From positions 26,485,321-26,549,320 of the forward strand of contig OX291542.1 of the NCBI GenBank assembly GCA_946406115.1: a stretch of 64,000 nt of DNA, written 5' to 3'. The stretch's first letter is position 1. The number at the start of each line of letters is the position of its first letter. A program made the position numbers and the translations under genes. Source of the DNA: Apoda limacodes (taxonomy: Eukaryota > Arthropoda > Insecta > Lepidoptera > Limacodidae). This document shows, piece after piece, positions 33,701 through 42,902 of the stretch. Under the pieces are notes generated by a model. The model was given only the letters and a program-made list of their open reading frames with translations. It was not told the DNA's origin and ran no database searches.

Positions 33701-34124
33701 GGTCACAAATTCTTTCACATAGAATTATTGTACCAGAGTATTGTAGTAGCCTTAGGTATGTAATGCGTATACTTGACTATTCTATTCATGGCTTTTTTCC
33801 TTTGAAAAGTATAATATTTTAGTTTTTCATAGAATTCTCGCAAAACTTAACTGATTGCTGTCGAGGTATGCTCTGTTCTTATTATTAATGTACCGATAAA
33901 CCAAATATATTTCTTTTTATCACATATTTCATCACACTAAATATGTATCTTTACGAATAACGTAATAATATAACTAAAATATACCTACAAATTATTTGAT
34001 TGATTTAGAAGTTATATTTTACGTTTGATAGTTAGGTTATTATTAGTGTTCACAAAATAATTTTCAGTTTTAAAATTAGATAACAAAAACATTCAAGTTT
34101 TCAGAGTCTAAATAATACGTTATT
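30766..34124. other. Long AT-rich stretch without a supportable gene
   Basis: 32178-32275 (AAAAAGATGCACTAAAAAGG, TAACAGTTTAAAGTTGGTGT) matches 40964-41115 and is the 3' part of the 'GACTTCAAAAAAGG' repeat. 33470-33700 has a short-repeat look (TGCTCTGAAACTTTGGGTGT, CCTCCAACTCTCCG). Frames at 31591-31806 and 33182-33406 have no motif. Confidence 0.45.
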
Positions 34125-34625
34125 AGTTAGACTCTGAAGGAGTCTCAGCCCATATGACGGGCAACGCTCAAGGGCTCCCCGTGTAAACTCCCTTTATAAT
34201 CTCTTCGACCAGCCCACCCCAGTGAGGAGGGGGGAGGGTGGGGGGGTCTATTAGGGGAGGTCGTTTAGACCACTCTCGCTATCCGGATAGCGAGATCGGC
34301 GTCAGGGGCCTTTAATACGTGCCGAGGCTACGTGTTTACGTGTTAGGCGAACAATGGCTTTTCGACCATGCCGTGGTCGGTCGGAGGATGGCAGTTTGTG
34401 GATTGCACAATTTATCGGTTCGGATGATTGGAGTATTGGAGAATCGTCGGGAGCTCGAAGTCTCTGTGCAGGTCCGCATTCCGGACGAACCAGGGGGCTC
34501 CGGAGGCCGCTCTGGAGAAGCGGTTTTGGAGGGTTTGGAGTCTATGGAGGTTGCGTTCAGACAACGCATAGATGACACTGGCGTATGTCAGTATGGGGCG
34601 GATGCAAGTGTTTTGTTAAGAGTCA
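34125..34625 (-). mobile_element. Jockey-clade LINE 3' end, copy 2
   Basis: Minus strand reads IRPILTYASVIYALSERNLH, RLQTLQNRFSRAASGAPWF, VRNADLHRDFELPTILQYS, then NHPNR after a deletion and stop codons. It is co-linear with 19610-19251, including the shared 3' region with GCTCAAGGGCTCC and TCAGCCCATATG. A G-tract cluster (34229-34257) and a 22-bp perfect palindrome (34274-34295) sit in its 3' region. Inactive. Confidence 0.82.
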
Positions 34626-34994
34626 GCTATATATAAATATTTTCTCAATTGGCTTTGGTCAAATTTTTCTAATGTTTAATTGGTTTTTACATTTGATACA
34701 TATAAGATTATCACATAAATATTTGCTATCATAAATTAATAACTATTGTGTGCGCGATAATACTCATGTCCTCCACTTTTCGCTTACCGCTAGACATAAG
34801 TGCCGCGGCGTATACACACCTATTAATCATCAAAATATGCTGCGTGGTAGTGGTCTTTAGTTGTGTCCGCTTTTAGTTTTGGCGCGCACTGTCTTTTTAC
34901 AGCTCATGCCATTTAATACGCAATTTTTTTTTAAAACACGTTAAAAAAATATTTATTGAGATTTTAGTTAGTATAGTTTAGTTTTGCTACTTTA
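34626..34994. other. Nothing identified
   Basis: AT-rich with a short GC patch (34770-34815). No feature. Confidence 0.45.
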
Positions 34995-35335
34995 ATAGCG
35001 TGATGTACGTCCTACGGTCTTTTGTAATGGGATCACGCACATTATCCGCTGCAGAAGAGGGCTATTCGAACAATTTACAACTTCTCCCATGGACTCTCCC
35101 TCTCTTTAAGAGGTAATTTTAAGGAAATCAATTTATTAACGTTACCATCTCAGTTTGTTTTAGATAATTTAATTTATGTTTATAGGAATTGATCTTTTAA
35201 AAAGAATACCTAGTAATATTCATAATCGTAATACGCAAAATATACACACACTTACTATGATCCATACACGGCTCAAGAAAATAGATCGTTTAGAGGACTC
35301 TTAATAAACTCCCTGCAGAAGTGTATAAAATACAT
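34995..35335 (+). mobile_element. L2/CR1-like LINE C-terminal fragment
   Basis: LQKRAIRTIYNFS, SLRGNFKEINLLTLPSQFVL, DNLIYVYRN and, after a shift, LLKRIPSNIHNRNTQNIHTL, TMIHTRLKKIDRLEDS. The LQKRA-R-IY, KEI-LLT-P-Q and IYVRKN pattern is the same as in the minus-strand element at 58375-58995. RT core absent. Confidence 0.75.
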
Positions 35336-35904
35336 TTAAATTTTTTAATTTTTTTTTTGTAAAACAGAAACTTGGCCAAAAAAACTGATCATACAATTAA
35401 CAACTACCTTCATGATAAAAACGCAAGGAATTAAATAAATTGTTGCTAAGATAATTTACTCGATACTAATTGTAATCATAATCAAAATTAAAAGACCCAC
35501 TGTTTTCACGAAGTTTATTTCGTCCCTTCTCGTCATTTTAATTCTGAAACGGCTGCAACAAGTAACTTGTTGTTTATTGACTTTAAAAAAGTGATATGAT
35601 ATCATATTTTTGAGAAATAAAGCCTTTCATTTACTTCAACTGCTATGACTGTTTGAAGTCAACAATTCAAAAATTTAAAGTATATCAGGCACCAATGTAT
35701 CTTTAAATATTACATTTATTTTGATTTCGTTTCGGTACTAAGTAACATTATTATATTATGAGGAGGGAGGAAATTAAAATTATCTAGTGAAGGCGCTAGT
35801 TGGCTACTGCATGTTCCTTAAAGTATAGGATATGGTTAAAAAGTTCTGATGTTTTAAATAATTAAATTAATAACTTAATTGTATAAGGTGTACCAATAGT
35901 AGAT
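35336..35904. other. AT-rich, nothing identified
   Basis: No supportable feature. Confidence 0.5.
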
Positions 35905-36285
35905 TATATAACATGTAAAAAAAAGGGAATTCAATTCAAGGGGCTAAGTTGAAAGCTGAGCAGCGAAGGATGCTAGAGTAGAATCCTGAGCGGAGCGAGG
36001 GTTACAAAAGACTGAGATAATTTTTTTTACACGTGTTGTATACTCAAATTCTTAAAATTGACTGCGAGAAAATAAAAAGTACTATTATCACATTTTGGTA
36101 TATATTCGGTAATTATTATTGGGTGATAAGACAAAAATGACATAAAACCACAATAACAATTAGGACAATTTAACAATTGTTCCAAATTCAAAATGTTTTC
36201 ATTCTCTTGTGAGTATAAGTGAGTTTTATTCACTGTGATCGATAAATAAAATGCCTTTTTTGAATGGCAATGGTAAAAAACTCCT
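35905..36285 (+). repeat. Family E element, copy 2
   Basis: CATGTAAAAAAAAGGGAATT, AGCAGCGAAGGATGCTAGAG, CCTGAGCGGAGCGAGGGTTA, ACGTGTTGTATACTC, ATATTCGGTAATTATTATTG, GGTGATAAGACA, CAATTTAACAATTGTTCC, AAATTCAAAATGTTTTCATT. It has a single AGTGAGTTTTATTCACT unit where copy 1 has three. It serves as the unbroken reference for copy 3. Confidence 0.7.
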
Positions 36286-36426
36286 TTTCAAAATAAAGAT
36301 TCTGTAATAAAAGAATGAATGGGTTTTATGAGTAAGTGTTTATTTTTAATTAAAATACTGTCTTTGGGAATTTACTTTTTAAAAATAATGCCGTAAAATG
36401 AATTCCGTTGTTTTGCGGGCATTGTT

Positions 36427-36608
36427 CTAAACGTGACACAAAATTTCTGGATCAGCTTGACACGTATTCTCTGTGATCGCTGAGAATTCTTCCCGGATAT
36501 TTGCTTTTAATTCGCCCAGAGACCGAGGCCTGTTACTGTACACCTTAGATTCTAGCGGTAGCCCCATAAGAAATAGTTCATTGGTGTTAAGTCGAGGACA
36601 TAGTTGTT
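36427..36608 (-). pseudogene. Mariner-like transposase C-terminal remnant
   Basis: Minus strand frame 1 reads NNYVLDLTPMNYFLWGYR and then a stop. One frame over it continues ESKVYSNRPRSLGELKANIR, EEFSAITENTCQADPEILCH and a stop at 36427-36429. This is the (P)DLTP-DFFLWGY-KSKVY...RP.SL.ELK.NIRE.I..IT pattern at the end of Tc1/mariner-type transposases, just after the catalytic PDLxP region. One frameshift and one stop are visible. The N-terminal two thirds and the terminal inverted repeats are not present. Confidence 0.8.
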
Positions 36609-38024
36609 AGTATTTGATATTAATCCATTAGCAGTCGTAAGATAAAGGTTCGACTGATAGACAGTCAAACATTTTCGGAAGATAGCCGATCAAACAACAT
36701 AGTGATAGTAATTCTATAAAGGTTCCGTTTCTAAATCGTAAATTATTATCCTTCCAATTGGATTTAAATAGAATCTGCAATCATCAAACCACTAGATATA
36801 ATTATCCATTTCACTGTCGAGTTGAGAGTTCTATTCTGCTAAATTAATTCGAAACGTTCTCGGAGGTATGCCATTTTGCGCCAAGAACTCAATTTACTCA
36901 GCAGCGGCACCGGCAAGCGGATCGCCAAACTTCGACAACCTCCCAGCGTCTTGTAAAGAAAGTTCATTGGAAATTATATTTGCCGCGCTAAGTTTTTTTT
37001 TTCTTTTAACTTTTTTTAAGTATGCATCAAAGTTTTAAATGTAAATACTCATCTTTTTTTTTTTTTTTCTTTCATTTATAGACGCTTTATTTCAAATGTA
37101 TTTAAGTTAACTGCTCGCTGACTTTTCGGTCACACAATGTTTTATCAAATCATTTTTTTTTATTTAATGCAGAATTTTGAAACATATTTACTATAAATAA
37201 AAATGTAAATATCAGTTACAAATCACAATAAATCCTTTACTATTAAACAAGCACATAAAATAAGAAAAAATATAAATAATGTAATTCGCAAATATTAACA
37301 TATCTTCGAATTTCTCAGTCTATTCAAATGGCTTGTAATTGCTATGGTACCTACAACTTTCTAAGTCGTATACACATAACTTACAAATAAAATAAAATTT
37401 ACTAATCACAAGTTACTAAATCAAATTATTATTCATTTTGCAGCTGAGCTATGCATAACGCTCATTCTGCTCATTTTGTCGAGCGATTTCTCACTACTTG
37501 GTTCAATTTTATTTATGCTCACCCTTTTGCTGTAAACGTCTAAAGTTAGATTAAATGCAGTATCCTTCTTTTTAAGTTTTATAAAAAGTACCTAACGTGC
37601 TCTATTTTATTATAGAAATACTGAGTTCTAAAGAGGAGACGCGAGGGAAATTACCGCGTCAGTAATTATTTTGCGACGGCTTCGCACTGAGTGCGGGGTG
37701 CATTTCTATATACAGTGTGGGACATATTACTCTGCCATAATAAAATCACGTCACGTCGCTTCAAAATACATTTTAAATTATGAAACTAAATATATGGAGT
37801 GCTTTAGTATATTAGTAATGTGAGAAACATATTTCTATTTTAAATCTAAGAATTGAATTAGTTTCAAAAGATGCAAGGCAATAAAAATATTTAAATAATC
37901 TTTAAGTATTGGTGAAACAATTAATTACAATTAATTCGGCTATTATTATGAATATAATTACAATATATTAAATACCATAAGGAATCAGCAAAAAAGTAGC
38001 AACATAGAATTATCAAATACCTAG
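36609..38024. other. AT-rich, no gene
   Basis: 36630-36760 has a short-repeat tail (TAATTCTATAAAGGTTCCG). 36990-37080 has long T-runs. 37620-37745 is a GC-richer patch (GAGACGCGAGGGAAATTACC). None is coding. Confidence 0.45.
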
Positions 38025-38300
38025 TTCTTCTTCTTGCCAGCCTTCATATGTCCCGTCTTGTGTGTGTCTTGGGGTACGGCCTACCCTCATAAGCGATGGT
38101 GATTTGGGCCATAGTCCGGATTGTGGACTTCACATACGTCTTTGTTTTTTTTGAAAAGCCAGTGGTGTGAATAAATAAATCAGTGTACTTGAAAAATTAA
38201 GAAAATACTCATTGGTACACGCCAACTCTGGGGTTCGAACCTCCGCCACTTGGGACGTGAAATGAATTTAAGCCCCTCAGCCACCACCGACTTAATACCT
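38025..38300 (-). repeat. SINE-like repeat, partner of 30485-30765
   Basis: TCTTGGGGTACGGCCTACCC, GTGATTTGGGCCATAGTCC, AAAAGCCAGTGGTGTGAATA, AATCAGTGTACTTG-AAAATT and ACTCATTGGTACACGCCAAC, then GGGGTTCGAACCTCC, a B-box-like stretch. Confidence 0.65.
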
Positions 38301-38834
38301 AGTTACCTACTGAAAATTTTACGTAATTGATAATCTGCATTAATTCGATTTCAGACAAATAAACAACTAGTTACGTAACAAATATATATATAATACGAAT
38401 GCTTTCTCAAGAGTGGGAATACCATGGAAACAACACGTAACACACTTTTAATAGCTGACTCTTACCCGTCACACCCGACATGATAAGATTACTAGGTTGA
38501 ATCATTTCATCACAATCTCTTCAAATTGATGTTATCTAAAAGACATTTCATTGCGGAAAACCAAATAACCTTACCCATGAATATAATATTATACTAAGCG
38601 ACTATTTTTTAATCCTCAGATGAACAAACAGACAGAGTATATTTTTGACTTAAAAACGTTTATGTTTTATTCGTCAGATAGTATTTTATCTACCCTTTAA
38701 CAGCCTTTTGTTGTTATTGAAACGATAGTTACATTCGATGACGTTGATTTGCGCTTATTACACGACAAGGTAACGTTGAGGGAAATGCTTCATAAATGTA
38801 TTCGGAAGAAACATAAGAAATCTTTGATTCATAC
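38301..38834. other. Nothing identified
   Basis: AT-rich DNA with a (AT)n tract near 38385. Confidence 0.5.
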
Positions 38835-39110
38835 TTTAAAATCCGGCCAAGTGCAGGTCAGACTTGCGCACGAAGGGTTCCGTACCATTATCTATAAAAA
38901 CGGCAAAAAAAATCACGTTTGTTGTATGGGAGCCCCCCTTAAATATTTGTTTTATTTTAATTTAAATATTTATTTTTGAAGTGAATATATAACTAAATAT
39001 TCTGTGAATATGTCAATGCAAATGGCAACAGAAATACATCATCTGTGAAAAATCACAGTTCATGAGATACAGCCCGGAGACGGACAGAGTGCTTTAACTT
39101 TTATACAGGT
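38835..39110 (-). repeat. 'GGTTCCG' repeat copy, inverted
   Basis: AAATCCGGCCAAGTGCAGGT, CAGACTTGCGCACGAAGGGT, TCCGTACCATTATCTATAAA, AATCACGTTTGTTGTATGGG, AGCCCCCCTTAAATATTTG, GAGATACAGCCCGGAGAC. This is the reverse order of the 21.9-kb copy. The 76-codon frame here is a repeat shadow. Confidence 0.75.
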
Positions 39111-40949
39111 ATATTACACATTTTCAATCTTCGCAATCTTCAATTGTCGCGTCTCGGTCTGAGCTGACCCTAAGACGGCGGAATTATAAATATGATATAC
39201 GGGCGTACATGACGAGTTTATAACGGTTTTAAGCCTTTTGGCTACAGAACTTTAATTGGCTATATTCTTTTTGATATATATACAGTAATTTGAGTAAAAA
39301 ACATTAAGCACCCAAAGTAAATAGGCAGATGGAATTAATGATACGGCATTTTTAAGTTTATTTAGGTAAGTATGTATGACTGTCATAAATATTGAAAACC
39401 AATCAATGGTACAGTTATAAAAGCTTAGCAGATTAAATCATCACACCCTCGGGATATCAAAATTCAGCAGACAATTACTCCGACCGCTTAATCATGGATT
39501 TGGACGTGGTTTGGATGATATTGACTCAGACTGGAGCCCTCCCTTAAGCGATTTACATAATATTGATATCATATTATATTTCTGGGATGTCATAATAATA
39601 TTTACATATAATAAAATATTGTTTATAAATTTATAAAAAAATATAATTACTGTGACTAGAAGGAAACAAATAGTTTAAAAAAAACACGCACTGCAAACTT
39701 CACAGCTAAAAAAACCGCCTAAATGCGAATGGGACCATGGCACCGAGGGTTACGTACTAGCACAGAATACACTTGACTAGTTTTATTATAATTTTTCATT
39801 ATATTAGAGCTTAGACTATAATAGATTTGAGTCTAAAGTTACAGTTATCCTCTTAAGAGCGTTACCCCTGCTAACTAGCACCGGGAATTGTTAGTTCTAA
39901 ACGTGAATTGAAAAAAAAGTGCTTTTTAGAACGTTTTGTTGTTTCTAGGATAAAACTGTAAGTTGTATTTAAAAACGGCCACTTTTAGCAGAAGTGCTAT
40001 CTACAGCTTGTAGTTTTATCCTGAAACAATATAAAATTTTCTAAAACTAGCTTATAACTAGTTACATATTCCTGCAGAAGCACATTTTTGAAATTTGCTT
40101 TGCACAAAGAGGAAATTATCAACTGTCAAAAAGTTATCAGATCTCATGAGGAGCCAAAAAGTGTGGCTTGGCCTTTTCTCTACCGTCACATGAGTGTTAG
40201 GTGAAAAATTACTGTTCATTACTTTTATGTTTTACAATAGTTCATGTAGTAACGAAACGGCCAAGACACATATTTTGACTAAAATTGTCACCTGTGGTTT
40301 TGTCCTCAATCTAATATTATATTCTTACAATAAGAATTTCGAAAAATACAAAGACAAAGCTACGGTGAAGCACTCGTTAATATATTAATGTCATTTATAA
40401 TTAATTCAGCAATCATCTACATCCAATCTTATTTTGAAATAAGATTATAATAATATTGTCTCGACAGAAACCGAGACATAAAAGTCCGGAAAGCGATGTA
40501 ATTTGAAACTTTTCATTGAGTTACTTGTTAAACCGTTTGTGATATGAAATTGTCTAAAAAGTCCCTTGCCGAGGGCATTTCAAACTTTGTTTTGTTTTTA
40601 GCTTTTAAGTGTTTATAAATGACATCTTGTTACATTTCATAAAGCTCAATTACTATAAAATGATAAATAACAAAGAAACGTCATCGACCACTGGCAATAA
40701 TTTAACTAATTTATAAGTTAACTAGGTTAAAAAACATACGATTTGATTCAGACTACATTAATTACAACGTTTGTATTCAGCAGATATATTTCACTTTATA
40801 TAAAAAACTTTTATGTACCTAAAAACCCTTAAATTTTGAAAAGAAATGATTGTCTCAAAACATTTAAATTATTTTCTTCTCGCTTCCATAGCCATGCATT
40901 GGCACACCCTTAAGTATACAGATGATTATTATAAAAACCATTTAACAAA
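39111..40949. other. AT-rich, no supportable gene
   Basis: Short frames (40194-40388) carry no motif. 39460-39550 and 39840-40030 look like neutral intergenic sequence. Confidence 0.45.
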
Positions 40950-41430
40950 AAAAAAACAACCGGCTTCAAAAAGATGCACTAAAAGGGTAAAAATAATTAC
41001 TTTTTTTCAAAAATCTGATCTGAATTACAGTTTGATGTTCGTGTCTATTTACCTAACAGACTTTACTTGCATAAAACGAGCTTCAAACTGTAATTTGGAA
41101 AAAAGTAATTATTTTTATTAAGTGCATCTTTTTTTTGTTTAAAAGTTTTTATTTTAAATTGCTTTTTTCGTACACTAAAAACATCTATCTATACTCGTAT
41201 TAAAATTTTTATACTATCATTAATATAAAAGGTGTTTCACCAGTTCCAAATTAACACATTTTTTTTTTGACTTTTTTAGTTTAAGATTTAAATTCACATA
41301 ATATGGGACCATCTCGGAATTTGCAGATCCATATATGCATGACGGAGTCACGCCCGAACATTCATAAAAAAAAATATAAATATCCGAATTGAGAACTTCC
41401 TCTTTTCTTTGAAGTTGGTTAAAAATATGC
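40950..41430 (-). repeat. 'GACTTCAAAAAAGG' repeat pieces, inverted
   Basis: AAAAACAACCGGCTTCAAAA and AGATGCACTAAAAGGGTAAA open it. 41300-41428 reads ATATGGGACCATCTCGGAAT, GACGGAGTCACGCCCGAACA, GAATTGAGAACTTCC, TTCTTTGAAGTTGGTTAAAA, the complement of 24220-24400. The 91-codon frame at 40846-41121 is a shadow. Confidence 0.65.
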
Positions 41431-42294
41431 CGTATTTCCAGTAATTTTCGAGTGAAATCTTAGATATAAAACAAGATTTAATTTAATGATATTAAAAAAT
41501 TTGCTACATTAGTGCTTTATCTCAGTTTTTACCGTAAAATTTGTTTTTCATAGAGCGTTGTGAGTAAAACAGCTGTGCCCCTCGGTTTCCCCTGCGTGAT
41601 ACATAGCCTATATTAATCCTAAAAGCATGAGTTATAAGTAGATAAAACTTTTAAATGAATGTTTCGCCATTCTTAGTTACAAAGTGACAAACAAACATTT
41701 AACTTATAATACTAGTATTACAAGTATTATACGAAATACTTAGTTTTTGGTAGTCCTAGTTTATGCAGTTTTTAAAGTAGGTAAGTGTAATAATTTGAGG
41801 CGGTGAATGACACGGCAACCAGACCGCAACAGATTACACGTTTCCATATTTCATGAGACACACTATACAAACGGGTTTTCACTTCCAGTATCTTATCTTA
41901 AGATAAGATAGATTTTTGAAGTTTAAGAAGCAATAAGTTTCAAGTTAAAATTTTTGATTACGAGTTTGTTTGACTAGCTGTGCCCTGCGGTTTGGGCCGC
42001 GGAAAAAATATAGGTATCCCCGTATTTCCTTTATGATGATGAAATTGCGCTCTCTAAGGGAAATTAAGTAAAAAATATTTTTATCTTCACTTTGCACATT
42101 TATTATATTAATGGAAGTTTTTTCAGCTAAGTCTTACCAGCTTTTGCTTGCGGTTCTGCCCGGATAAATAACCGGATTTAAGACTTTGTTTGTGAACCCA
42201 AATATTTAAAAAAAAAATGTACCTATACAGTGACAAGATATCTAGTTCTTAGTTTAAACTTTAAATACATTAGAATTTAATCAGTATTAGATAC
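41431..42294. other. Unassigned, with two degraded short-repeat pieces
   Basis: 41960-42010 (AGCTGTGCCCTGCGGTTTGG) and 42140-42175 (CTTTTGCTTGCGGTTCTGCC) are beginnings of the element seen at 42295. 41570-41640 has a similar start. Confidence 0.5.
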
Positions 42295-42600
42295 TAGATT
42301 GTGCCAGCGGCTCCGCCCGCCCTAAATTCGGTTATCGGCGTGGAACTCCTTAATTATACTAATGAAGTTTGCTATAGCAAGCTATAGCTACATCTATTGT
42401 TCTTTAAACTCTGTTATAGTTATTCCCGCGGGAACTTTTGAATTTTCTGAGATAAAAAGTAGCCTATATGCTATTCCAGGACCTAACCTATATGTATGTC
42501 AAATTTCATCCCGATGCGTCCAGTGGTTAAAGCGTGATTGAGTAACAAACACCCATCCAGACATACAAACTTTCACATTTATAATATTAGTATTATTTTA
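42295..42600 (-). repeat. 'GGTTATCGG' short repeat, near-complete
   Basis: TTGTGCCAGCGGCTCCGCCC, GCCCTAAATTCGGTTATCGG, TTGCTATAGCAAGCTATAGC, TTATTCCCGCGGGAACTTTT, AAAAAGTAGCCTATATGCTA, TCAAATTTCATCCCGATGCG, CAGTGGTTAAAGCGTGATTG, TTCACATTTATAATATTAGT. It ends about 300 bp before the first gene and is the best-kept copy in this orientation. Confidence 0.75.
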
Positions 42601-42754
42601 TGATGAGAAGAAAGTGTTGAAATAATTTACATAATTTAATATTAGCAATCATTCTACCAATTAACAAAAATAAATAAATACATTACCCACCTTTTTAAAC
42701 GTGTTTTCGGTAGATATTTAACCTTAAATTAGATTTGTAAGTCTTACAAGTGTT

Positions 42755-42844
42755 AGATAATATCTTTATGCTGTCAGTTTAAAAGTACCTACCTACTTGA
42801 ATTTTATCAGTATTCATGGTACTAGATAAAACCGTTGTATAAAA
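42755..42844 (+). promoter_or_regulatory. Core promoter of the allergen-repeat gene: TATA box plus GATA-type motifs
   Basis: TATAAAA at 42838-42844 lies 59 bp before the ATG, leaving room for a start site near 42868-42880. AGATAATATCT (42755-42765), TTATCA (42805-42810) and AGATAA (42824-42829) are GATA-factor type motifs within 85 bp of the TATA box. GATA factors drive many insect midgut genes, which fits the encoded family. The motif functions are inferred. Confidence 0.6.
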
Positions 42845-42902
42845 GCCTTGAAAAAATATATTGGAATTAGTCTTGAAGTAACAACAAAAATAATAAAAAA
42901 TC

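Noticed and set aside
34319..34636. Two plus-strand frames of 105 and 73 codons
   Set aside because: Antisense shadows of the minus-strand Jockey C-terminus.
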